Shown here one piece after another: positions 17,633 through 26,207 of a stretch of 64,000 nucleotides of DNA. The stretch covers positions 1-64,000 of the forward strand of contig JANXWV010000065.1 of assembly GCA_025350965.1 (NCBI GenBank), in the 5' to 3' direction. The DNA is from Rhizobacter sp. (GTDB taxonomy: Bacteria; Pseudomonadota; Gammaproteobacteria; Burkholderiales; Burkholderiaceae_C). The notes beneath the pieces are model-generated. The model was not told where the DNA came from, did not search any database, and saw only the letters and a program-made list of their open reading frames with translations. Every line of letters begins with the position of its first letter. Position 1 is the stretch's first letter. The translations under genes and the position numbers were made by a program.

Positions 17633-18214
17633 TCAGGCTCGGGGAACTGCACGCTTGCCGAGCCGCCCGGTGCGGCGCTGCTTTGCCACTGCGCCGTACG
17701 GCACGGGCGCTTCATGGACCGCCAGCCCTTGCACGGGCGCAGGCACATTGAAGGGGTTGATGACCCGAAGTTCCGGCCCGCCAACGGCCGCTGAGTCATA
17801 GCGCCGGCCTTCCTGCAAGTCTTCGCTGAAGAGAACCGAACAGCGCGCGTCGAGCGCGGCTTGAACGACCAGCGCGTCCCATATCGAGAGCTGCTCGCGC
17901 TGCTGCAAGGCCACGCCACGGAGCACCGAGTCGGCGCTGGCCGGAACGACTGTGTGCTCTGCGAGGCGAACGAGCAGGCTGTGGGCCTGCGCCGGCGTCA
18001 TCCACCGCTTGCGCACGGCGACGGCATAGAACTCTTGCATGACCTGGGTGCTGATCACGAGGCGGTCGGCCTTGATGGCGGCGTCCATCGTCGCTTGCGC
18101 ACGCAGCTGCTTGAACGGGTCGGCCCGGTCCTGGGCGTAGATGAGGATGTTGGTGTCGAAGAACATCCCGCCGGGTTCGATAGGCAGCACGGCGCGCGCG
18201 GGGCTGGGTGTCAT
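17633..18214 (-). CDS. PIN-domain ribonuclease toxin (VapC-like) with C-terminal extension
   Basis: A 193-residue protein with a PIN nuclease domain. Acidic metal ligands are visible: D20 in MFFDTNILIYAQD, E61 in VMQEFYAV, D113 in LSIWDALVV and D132 in FSEDLQEG. The PIN fold should end at VINPF (151-155). The following 38 residues, ending in the basic KQRRTGRLGKRAVPRA, have no counterpart in typical VapC proteins of about 135 residues and may reflect loss of an earlier stop. The start could also be M17 (MFFDTN), which would be closer to family length. It follows the antitoxin by 18 bases. Confidence 0.85.
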   Translation of the reverse strand: MTPSPARAVLPIEPGGMFFDTNILIYAQDRADPFKQLRAQATMDAAIKADRLVISTQVMQEFYAVAVRKRWMTPAQAHSLLVRLAEHTVVPASADSVLRGVALQQREQLSIWDALVVQAALDARCSVLFSEDLQEGRRYDSAAVGGPELRVINPFNVPAPVQGLAVHEAPVPYGAVAKQRRTGRLGKRAVPRA

Positions 18215-18232
18215 CGCGGCATCAGCCCGGCA

Positions 18233-18523
18233 TCACCGCACACGCGTTCGCGGCGACTTCTCGGCCAGCAGCTCGTCGTACAGCTCGTCGCGCGACAGCT
18301 TCTTGCCACTGTCGGGCCGGGGGCCCAGCTGCAGGCTGCTCGACAAGGCCCAGAACGCTTTCGCCCTGGCATGGGCGCGGGCCGTTGCATCGGCCTCGCC
18401 GGCTGCGGCGAAGGCCGCGATGGCCTGACGGCACACCTCATTGACGCTCGTGCCTTGCTGCACGGCCTTGACGCGGGCGGCGTGCAGCAGGTCGTCGTCC
18501 ACGGTGATGGTGAGGTTGCTCAT
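18233..18523 (-). CDS. Ribbon-helix-helix antitoxin (VapB/CopG-like)
   Basis: A 96-residue protein whose first 40 residues form a ribbon-helix-helix DNA-binding unit (MSNLTITVDDDLLHAARVKA, then VQQGTSVNEVCRQAI). The C-terminal part, rich in Arg and Asp/Glu (KKLSRDELYDELLAEKSPRT), is the likely toxin-binding tail. The ATG at 18523 is preferred over a GTG three codons earlier because it places MSNLTI at the N-terminus. It precedes the PIN toxin and probably represses the pair through the palindromes at 18542-18565. Confidence 0.82.
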   Translation of the reverse strand: MSNLTITVDDDLLHAARVKAVQQGTSVNEVCRQAIAAFAAAGEADATARAHARAKAFWALSSSLQLGPRPDSGKKLSRDELYDELLAEKSPRTRVR

Positions 18524-18541
18524 GGGTAGCACCGGTCGTTG

Positions 18542-18565
18542 ACACTGAATCAGTGTAACACTGAT
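18542..18565 (-). promoter_or_regulatory. Candidate autoregulatory operator of the PIN/RHH toxin-antitoxin pair
   Basis: ACACTGAATCAGTGT (18542-18556) is a perfect palindrome around a central base pair. It overlaps a second, AGTGTAACACT (18552-18562), and the half-site ACACTGA recurs at 18558-18564. On the minus strand a -10-like TACACT is embedded. The site ends 19 bases upstream of the antitoxin ATG, where an RHH repressor would bind as adjacent dimers. Confidence 0.6.
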
Positions 18566-18598
18566 CCTGTGCTATGCCTGCAAGCCTCAGGTCGGGTT

Positions 18599-19534
18599 TC
18601 AATATCCTCGGGCGCGATCCACGCAATGCGACAGCGCCCCTCCCTCGCGCAGCGAACGCACATTGGCCGCCACCACGAGCGCTGCGCTGCGCGGGTCGGT
18701 GGGCGCCGCCACGTGCGGCAGCACGGTGACCTGCGGGTGCGACCAAAACGGGTGATCGACCGGCAAGGGCTCGGTGTGGAACACGTCGAGCACGGCGTGC
18801 GCGATGTGGCCGCTGCCCAGTGCGGCGAGCAGGTCGGCGTCCACCACGTGAGCGCCGCGCGCGAGGTTCACGAGCGATGAGCCGGGCGGCATGGTCGCAA
18901 GGGTGCCGGCGCTGAAGAGCCCGGCGGTCGCGGCCGTGAGCGGCAGCAGGTTCACGACGACTTGCGCCTGCGCAAGCACCTGCGGCAACGCGGACGCACC
19001 GGCCTGTGTGGCCACCCCGTCCAGGCCGACGCCGCGCGTGCGCCAGCCCAGCACGCGGTAGCCGTGCGCGGCGAGCGTGAGGGCGACGCACGAGCCCATC
19101 TGGCCGAGGCCGAGCACCGCGACCGTCTGCTCACCCGCCCGCACCGGCGCGTGGGGCTGCCAGCGCCGCTGGCGCTGTTGCGCCGCATAGCCGAAGAAGC
19201 CGCGCTGCAGGCTCAGCATGGCCCAGAGGGCGGTCTCAGCCATCGAACGGTTCATGGCGGGGTCGACCATGCGCGCGAGCGGCACGGTGGCGGGCACGGT
19301 CGGATCGCCGAGCAGCCTGTCAACCCCAGCCCACAGCGACTGAATCAGCTTCAGCGACGCGAGGCCCTGCAGCGCGCCGGCTGGCGGGTTGGCGACGAGC
19401 GCGATGTCGATCTCTTCAGCGCGGCAGGCGCTGCGGTCGCGCACCAGCCGCTCGCCGGGAAGGGCCGCTTCCAGGCAAGGCCACCACGCGGCCCACTCGT
19501 CGGATGCGAAATCAGCCGCAACGAGGATGGCCAT
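18599..19534 (-). CDS. ghrA: Glyoxylate/hydroxypyruvate reductase A-like 2-hydroxyacid dehydrogenase
   Basis: A 311-residue NAD(P)H-dependent reductase of the D-2-hydroxyacid dehydrogenase family, converting glyoxylate to glycolate or hydroxypyruvate to glycerate. The Rossmann motif VLGLGQMGSCVA is near residue 140, followed by LNLLPLT-type VVNLLPLTAAT. The catalytic Arg is in NLARGAHVVD and Glu in FHTEPLP, and the His is in VLPHVAAPT. The GhrA-type short N-terminal domain (QSLWAGVDRLL) separates it from GhrB/SerA. It is a single gene; upstream of the next operon's last gene by 12 bases. Confidence 0.85.
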   Translation of the reverse strand: MAILVAADFASDEWAAWWPCLEAALPGERLVRDRSACRAEEIDIALVANPPAGALQGLASLKLIQSLWAGVDRLLGDPTVPATVPLARMVDPAMNRSMAETALWAMLSLQRGFFGYAAQQRQRRWQPHAPVRAGEQTVAVLGLGQMGSCVALTLAAHGYRVLGWRTRGVGLDGVATQAGASALPQVLAQAQVVVNLLPLTAATAGLFSAGTLATMPPGSSLVNLARGAHVVDADLLAALGSGHIAHAVLDVFHTEPLPVDHPFWSHPQVTVLPHVAAPTDPRSAALVVAANVRSLREGGALSHCVDRARGY

Positions 19535-19546
19535 GCGGCCGCTCCG

Positions 19547-20035
19547 TCAGGCGGGCCGTGCGCTGGCCAGCAGGCGCGCCAGCGCAGCGTGCACGGTTTG
19601 CTCGCGCACTGCCGCACGGTCACCCGCCAGTTGCAACAGCTCGGCGCGCGCCGCGGCGCCGGCGTGCGCCAGCGCGAGCCACACCGTGCCCACCGGCTTG
19701 GCCGGCGAGCCGCCGCCGGGCCCGGCGATGCCGGTGATGGCCACAGCCAGCTGCGCTTGTGAGCGCGCCAGCGCGCCTACGGCCATGGCGCACGCGACCT
19801 CGGCGCTGACGGCGCCACAGGCTGCGATCAGCGCTGCCGGCACACCGAGCAATTCGGCCTTGGCCTCGTTCGAGTAGGTCACGAAGCCGCGCTCGAACCA
19901 GTCGCTGGAGCCGGCCACTGCCGTGCACGCGGCCGCAATCAAACCGCCGGTGCATGACTCGGCGGTGGCGATCTTCCAGCTGCGTGCGCGAAGCGCGTCG
20001 GCGAGCGTGAGCACAGCGGGTTCAAAGCGGATCAA
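19547..20035 (-). CDS. pncC: CinA C-terminal domain protein, nicotinamide-nucleotide amidase
   Basis: A 162-residue enzyme that hydrolyses nicotinamide mononucleotide to nicotinate mononucleotide in pyridine-nucleotide salvage. Diagnostic motifs are TAESCTGGLIAA near residue 23 and the closing ITGIAGPGGGSPAKPVGTVW. It is the stand-alone amidase form without the N-terminal MoaB-like domain. No ATG is available; the TTG at 20035 overlaps the pgpA stop (TTGA), and GGAGG lies 4 bases before it, so coupled translation from TTG is the best choice. It is third in the thiL-pgpA-pncC operon. Confidence 0.88.
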   Translation of the reverse strand: MIRFEPAVLTLADALRARSWKIATAESCTGGLIAAACTAVAGSSDWFERGFVTYSNEAKAELLGVPAALIAACGAVSAEVACAMAVGALARSQAQLAVAITGIAGPGGGSPAKPVGTVWLALAHAGAAARAELLQLAGDRAAVREQTVHAALARLLASARPA

Positions 20036-20583
20036 ACGAACCTCCACAGGGCAATGACGAGCAGGGTGCACAACGCCGCCACGAGATCGTCGAAGATGAT
20101 GCCGAAGCCCTGCGCCCAGCCGATCGGCTGGCCCCGCTGCCCCTTGAACGCGGCATCGGCCCAGGCCACCGGGCCGGGCTTGGCGGCGTCGAAGAAACGG
20201 AACAGCGCAAAGGCCCACAACTGGGCCCAGAAGCTGGCCGGCGTGACAAGCCACAGCACGAGCCAGAACGCGAGCACTTCGTCCCAGACGATGGCGCCAG
20301 GGTCGGCGACATTCATGTGGCGCGCGGTGACCGTGCAGGCCCACCAGCCGACGAGCGCGCTGCCCGCCAGCAGCCACGCCCAATGCACGGGCGACAGTCT
20401 CGGCTGCAGCAGCGCGAACGCCACCCACGCCCACAACGTGCCCACGGTCCCCGGCGCCCTGGGCGACAGGCCGCTGCCGAAGCCCAGCGCGATCGCATGC
20501 GCCGGGTGCGTCAGCAGGAAGCGCCAGGTCGCCTTGCGCGGCGCGGGGGCCACGGGCGGGTCGAGTGCGGGCGCGGGCGTCAT
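20032..20583 (-). CDS. pgpA: Phosphatidylglycerophosphatase A
   Basis: A 183-residue inner-membrane phosphatase that dephosphorylates phosphatidylglycerol phosphate in phospholipid synthesis. Typical motifs are FGSGLSPRAPGTVGTLW near residue 35, the Asp/Glu-containing VADPGAIVWDEVLAFWL and RFFDAAKPGPVAWADA, and FGIIFDDLVAAL near the C-terminus. Several hydrophobic membrane segments are apparent. The ATG at 20583 lies 3 bases after the thiL stop. thiL-pgpA-cinA is a common proteobacterial operon order. Confidence 0.93.
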   Translation of the reverse strand: MTPAPALDPPVAPAPRKATWRFLLTHPAHAIALGFGSGLSPRAPGTVGTLWAWVAFALLQPRLSPVHWAWLLAGSALVGWWACTVTARHMNVADPGAIVWDEVLAFWLVLWLVTPASFWAQLWAFALFRFFDAAKPGPVAWADAAFKGQRGQPIGWAQGFGIIFDDLVAALCTLLVIALWRFV

Positions 20584-20585
20584 CG

Positions 20586-21545
20586 TCAGGCGTTGAAGTG
20601 GTCGAAAGAGGCGAAGGTGTTCGGCACATTGCAACCCGCGTCATCGACCAGCCGCAAGCCAGCAGCGGCGTCGATGCGGCCGATGCGCGTAACGTGGACC
20701 TGCGCCAGGCGCGCGGCAGCGGCCACTGTGTCGGCCTGGTGGGGCGCTGCGGTGAAAACAAGCTCATAGTCGTCGCCGCCGGCGAGCGTGCAGGTGCGCT
20801 GCCACACCAGAGGCTGGGCACGCAGCACGGCACTGCGCGGCACCGCGTCGACATCGACCGTGGCCCCCACGCCAGAGCGGCGCAGCACATGCGCCAGGTC
20901 ACCGAGCAGGCCGTCGGACACGTCGATTGCGCTCGTCGCCACACCCCGCAGCGCGACGCCGAGGGCAACGCGCGGGGTCGGCTGCTCCATCGCGCCGCGC
21001 ACCGCGTCGAACGCAGTGCCCTCGAGGGCGAGCGTGCCGCGAAACACCTCGAGCGCCAGGCGCGCGTCGCCGAGCGTGCCGCTCACGTAGAGGTCGTCGC
21101 CCGCTTGCGCGCCTGAACGCAGCAGCGCGGTGCCAACCGGCACCTCGCCGAAGACGGTGATGCAGATGTTGAGCGGGCCTTGCGTGGTGTCGCCGCCGAT
21201 CAGCTCGCAACCGTGCGCATCGGCCAGCGCGAGCAGGCCCTGCGCAAAGCCGGCGAGAAAGGCTTCATCGACCCGTGGCAAAGCGAGCGCGAGCGTGAAC
21301 GCCATCGGCGCGGCGCCGCAGGCGGCGAGGTCGCTCAGGTTCACGGCGAGCGCCTTGTGGCCCAGGCGCTGCGGGGCGACGGTGGGCAGGAAGTGCCGGC
21401 CCTCGACGAGCATGTCGCTCGACACCGCGAGCTGCATGCCGATGGTGGGCGCAAACAGGGCGCAGTCGTCGCCCACGCCGAGCGCGGCGCGCGTGACGCG
21501 GCGGGTGAAGAACTTCGCGATCAGATCGAATTCGCCGAGGGGCAT
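20586..21545 (-). CDS. thiL: Thiamine-monophosphate kinase
   Basis: A 319-residue cytoplasmic kinase that phosphorylates thiamine monophosphate to the active cofactor thiamine pyrophosphate. Family landmarks are MPLGEFDLIAKFF at the N-terminus, GVGDDCALF near 24 (Asp pair for metal), the HFLP and NLSDLAACGAAP segments, IGGDTT near 115, IDVSDGLLGDLAH near 205 and GGDDYELVF near 250. First gene of the thiL-pgpA-pncC operon, divergent from maeB across 189 bases. No thiamine-pyrophosphate riboswitch is visible upstream. Confidence 0.95.
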   Translation of the reverse strand: MPLGEFDLIAKFFTRRVTRAALGVGDDCALFAPTIGMQLAVSSDMLVEGRHFLPTVAPQRLGHKALAVNLSDLAACGAAPMAFTLALALPRVDEAFLAGFAQGLLALADAHGCELIGGDTTQGPLNICITVFGEVPVGTALLRSGAQAGDDLYVSGTLGDARLALEVFRGTLALEGTAFDAVRGAMEQPTPRVALGVALRGVATSAIDVSDGLLGDLAHVLRRSGVGATVDVDAVPRSAVLRAQPLVWQRTCTLAGGDDYELVFTAAPHQADTVAAAARLAQVHVTRIGRIDAAAGLRLVDDAGCNVPNTFASFDHFNA

Positions 21546-21546
21546 G

Positions 21547-21581
21547 GGGCGCGGCCGGGCCGCAGTGCTGGGCGCGGCCGG
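21547..21581. repeat. 12-bp direct repeat in the thiL/maeB divergent region
   Basis: GGGCGCGGCCGG occurs at 21547-21558 and again at 21570-21581, a 23-base period or about two helical turns. It sits immediately upstream of the thiL start. It could be a regulator site or a chance GC-rich duplication. Confidence 0.35.
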
Positions 21582-21630
21582 AAAGGCTGCGTGGGCATTA
21601 TCGGTCGCGTGCCGCGCAGGTGCGCGCTCC

Positions 21631-21636
21631 TACAAT
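21631..21636 (+). promoter_or_regulatory. Candidate -10 element of maeB promoter
   Basis: TACAAT 99 bases before the maeB start. Transcription starting about 7 bases later would place the hexanucleotide repeat in the untranslated leader. No clear -35 is seen. Confidence 0.4.
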
Positions 21637-21648
21637 CCCGCTCCGGAC

Positions 21649-21696
<48 letters not shown>

Positions 21697-21734
21697 CGCG
21701 TCGCGTCGCGCCAAACAACCACCGAGACAAACCC

Positions 21735-24032
<2,298 letters not shown>

Positions 24033-24213
24033 AACCCGCGACCCAGCAGCAATGACCGGGATAACCCGAAGGCTTTGTGATGGTTCGGTGACACGCCGTT
24101 CCAGTGCATTTTGTGGACCGTGACAGGTCAATATTGTTGATTCTCCAAGTGAATTGACAAAAGTGTGTGCAAACTAACAAACTATCTTGCCTGCCCCAAA
24201 TTGAGGCAAAGGC

Positions 24214-24242
24214 TTGAGGTTTTGCCGCGTTCTCGGTACCAT
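24214..24242 (+). promoter_or_regulatory. Sigma-70-like promoter of the ribonuclease gene
   Basis: TTGAGG (24214-24219) and TACCAT (24237-24242) with an ideal 17-base spacer. The start would fall near 24249, giving a short leader with AGGGA 6 bases before the GTG at 24270. The preceding 180 bases after maeB are AT-richer than average and contain a TTGACA at 24154 without a matching -10. Confidence 0.5.
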
Positions 24243-24269
24243 CAGGTCATCTGATTTCAGGGATTTCCC

Positions 24270-24674
24270 GTGTTTTTCTCCGGTCGGCCACCCTGGTGGC
24301 AAGCTCTGCGCAAGACAGGGTGGGTGGTTTCTCTTGCCGGTGCGTTGCTCGTCACTGGCGCAGTTCAGGCCAGGGGCCCGGTTCCTGGCACGGTGGCGCT
24401 CGGTGATTTGCCAGCCGAGGCGCAGGCGACGCACAAGATGGTCATCGCCGGCGGCCCGTTCCCCTACCCCAAGGATGGCTCGACGTTCGGCAACCGCGAA
24501 CGCGTGTTGCCCAAACGTGCGCGCGGGTTCTACCGGGAGTACACGGTAGCGACGCCAGGGCTGCGCAATCGGGGTGCACAACGAATCGTTTGTGGCGGTG
24601 CACAGGCCCGGCAGCCCGAGGCTTGTTACTACACCGGGGATCACTACATGACATTCAGGCAGATTGCGCCATGA
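24270..24674 (+). CDS. Secreted guanyl-specific ribonuclease (barnase/RNase Sa family)
   Basis: A 134-residue exported endoribonuclease. A signal segment (WVVSLAGALLVTGAVQA) precedes a compact N1/T1-type domain with GGPFPYPKDGSTFGNRERVL near 61. The barnase-type catalytic set is visible: E90 in FYREYTV, R105 in AQRIVCGG and H125 in YYTGDHYMTF. The start GTG at 24270 has AGGGA 6 bases upstream. It is followed 82 bases later by a barstar gene, so the cell is protected from premature intracellular activity. Substrate preference for guanosine is family knowledge. Confidence 0.9.
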   Translation: MFFSGRPPWWQALRKTGWVVSLAGALLVTGAVQARGPVPGTVALGDLPAEAQATHKMVIAGGPFPYPKDGSTFGNRERVLPKRARGFYREYTVATPGLRNRGAQRIVCGGAQARQPEACYYTGDHYMTFRQIAP

Positions 24675-24756
24675 GCGCGACCGGTGCCACGAAGGCTACG
24701 AACGCCGACAAGCGTTGTTTTGATTTTGTTTTCTTGATTCGAGGAGGAACGTGACC

Positions 24757-25152
24757 ATGCTGTTGCAGACAGTCCGTCCAAACATTGTTCAATCGATCCG
24801 CGCCTTTCGCGTGGAGGATCTGATGCAGGCCGCGCAAAGCGCGAGCCAGCATTTCCTCTACGTGAACTTGACGGCGGCCCAATCCAAGCAAGACGTTCTC
24901 GACGCCATCGCGCAGGCCTTTATGTTCCCTGCGCATTTTGGCAAAAACCTCGATGCGCTCTTCGACTGCATGACCGATCTGGTCCACAAGGCCGGCTCCC
25001 AGCCCGGCTTCGTGGTCGTGCTCGAGCAGTTGCCCGACAACCCGCGTTTCGACCGTGAGGCACGTGAGCAGTTGCTCGACGTGTTCCGAGACGCTGCCGA
25101 CTTCTGGGGGGAACGAAAGATACCCTTCAGGTGCTTCTATTCTTTTCAGTAG
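24757..25152 (+). CDS. Barstar-family ribonuclease inhibitor
   Basis: A 131-residue cytoplasmic protein of the barstar fold. The N-terminal third is an extension not present in the 90-residue Bacillus barstar; the domain starts near FLYVNLTAAQSKQDVLDAIA and includes the hallmark FPAHFGKNLDALFDCMTDL near 70, whose acidic helix fills the RNase active site. The ATG at 24757 is 9 bases from an AGGAGG at 24742, better spaced than the GTG at 24751. It lies downstream of the secreted RNase, its likely target. Its stop codon is inside the stem of a strong hairpin. Confidence 0.92.
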   Translation: MLLQTVRPNIVQSIRAFRVEDLMQAAQSASQHFLYVNLTAAQSKQDVLDAIAQAFMFPAHFGKNLDALFDCMTDLVHKAGSQPGFVVVLEQLPDNPRFDREAREQLLDVFRDAADFWGERKIPFRCFYSFQ

Positions 25153-25189
25153 CCCGCTCCCAAGAATCAGGGTCATGGGAGCGGGCTAC
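25149..25189 (+). terminator. 14-bp perfect hairpin at the barstar stop
   Basis: GTAGCCCGCTCCCA (25149-25162) is the exact inverse complement of 25176-25189, with a 13-base loop. The barstar TAG is in the left arm. No U tract follows, so it would act as an mRNA 3' end stabiliser or weak/Rho-aided terminator. The short frame reading through this region is not convincing as a gene. Confidence 0.6.
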
Positions 25190-25354
25190 GGATGTGGCCC
25201 CCAGCGTTGCAGACAAGCCGGCCAAGCCGGCACCGAAGTCTGCCGCCAGCAACACCTTCGGCATGAACATGCCGTTGATGAGCAGTGCGTTCGATACCGC
25301 CATGTGGCTGAACGCAGCCTGATCGGCTGACGACACCCACTGATCGACTGCCAA

Positions 25355-25395
25355 CCGCCCGTGCGCGGGGCCTGCAAGGCCCGGCGCACGGGCGG
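25355..25395. terminator. Large GC-rich hairpin between barstar and rsmA
   Basis: Arms 25355-25366 and 25384-25395 pair perfectly over 12 bp, then one mismatch and a further 5 bp (GGGCC/GGCCC) closed by a TGCAA loop. It lies 27 bases past the rsmA stop and would also stop transcription from the barstar side. It lacks a long U run on either strand. Between the two hairpins (25190-25354) I see no gene I can support. Confidence 0.6.
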
Positions 25396-25399
25396 GTTT

Positions 25400-25435
25400 A
25401 CGTCTGCTTCTACGTCTACCTCTACGCCTGCGGTT
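25400..25435 (-). repeat. 12-bp tandem repeat, 3 units, across the rsmA stop
   Basis: Units 25400-25411, 25412-25423 and 25424-25435 are imperfect copies of ACGTCTRCYTCT. On the rsmA strand the copies give a series of in-frame stops (TAG, TAG, TAG, then TAA), because each unit carries TAG at the same phase. Confidence 0.65.
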
Positions 25436-26195
25436 TGACGGCAGCTGCCAGTGCCAGGTACTCGTGCACCGGCACTTCTTCAGCGCGGCGCTGAACGTCG
25501 AAGGCTCCGGAATGGTGGCGCTCTTCGAGCCAGCGGCCGAGCGTGTGGCGCAGGAGCTTGCGCCGCTGCGAGAACGCAACGCGAACGAGCTCTTCCAGCA
25601 ACAGCGGGTCGACTGCCGGCACACCGGCGGTCGGCAACGGCAGCATCCGCACAACGGCTGAATCGACCCGCGGCGGCGGCTCGAATGCCTCGGGCGGCAC
25701 GTCGATGACGGCCTCGATGTCATAGCGCCACTGCAGCATCACGCTCAGGCGGCCGTAGGCCTTGCCGCCCGGCACAGCGGCCATGCGCTCGACCACTTCC
25801 TTTTGCAGCATGAAGTGCTGGTCGACCACATGCGCAACCGCGCCGAGCAGGTGAAACAGGATGGGCGTCGAGATGTTGTAGGGCAGGTTGCCCACCACGC
25901 GCAGCCGCTGGCCTTTCTGCGCGGCGAGCGCGCCGAAGTCGACATTCAATACATCGGCCTCGATCACGTGCAGCGCCGTGCGCTGGCGCAGCCGCTGCGC
26001 CAGGTCTCGATCAAGCTCGATCACCGTCAGTTGCCCGCAGCGCGCGACCAGCGGGTCGGTCATCGCACCCAGGCCCGGGCCGATCTCGACGAGGGCTTCG
26101 CCTGGCTTCGGGTCGATGGCGTCGATGATCGCGTCGATCACCGAGCCGTCGGTCAGGAAGTGTTGCCCGAAACGCTTGCGGGCCTGGTGTTTCAC
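25422..26195 (-). CDS. rsmA: 16S rRNA dimethyladenosine transferase (RsmA/KsgA)
   Basis: A 257-residue SAM-dependent methyltransferase that dimethylates A1518 and A1519 of 16S rRNA late in 30S assembly. The N-terminus [16 protein letters not shown] is diagnostic; the SAM motif I is [13 protein letters not shown] near 37 and the catalytic motif [17 protein letters not shown] near 103. The C-terminal domain contains [13 protein letters not shown] near 210. It follows surA by 12 bases, last in lptD-surA-rsmA (often followed by apaG or pdxA elsewhere, absent here). Confidence 0.97.
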   Translation of the reverse strand: MKHQARKRFGQHFLTDGSVIDAIIDAIDPKPGEALVEIGPGLGAMTDPLVARCGQLTVIELDRDLAQRLRQRTALHVIEADVLNVDFGALAAQKGQRLRVVGNLPYNISTPILFHLLGAVAHVVDQHFMLQKEVVERMAAVPGGKAYGRLSVMLQWRYDIEAVIDVPPEAFEPPPRVDSAVVRMLPLPTAGVPAVDPLLLEELVRVAFSQRRKLLRHTLGRWLEERHHSGAFDVQRRAEEVPVHEYLALAAAVKPQA

Positions 26196-26207
26196 GGGCG
26201 GCGCCGG

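Noticed and set aside
24154..24159. TTGACA as a -35 element downstream of maeB
   Set aside because: No acceptable -10 hexamer lies 16-18 bases downstream; the TTGAGG/TACCAT pair closer to the RNase start is better.
25131..25322. A 63-codon frame after barstar (ending FGMNMPLMSSAFDTAMWLNA)
   Set aside because: It overlaps the barstar end and the hairpin, has no ribosome binding site and matches no family I recognise. A decayed remnant is possible but not supported.
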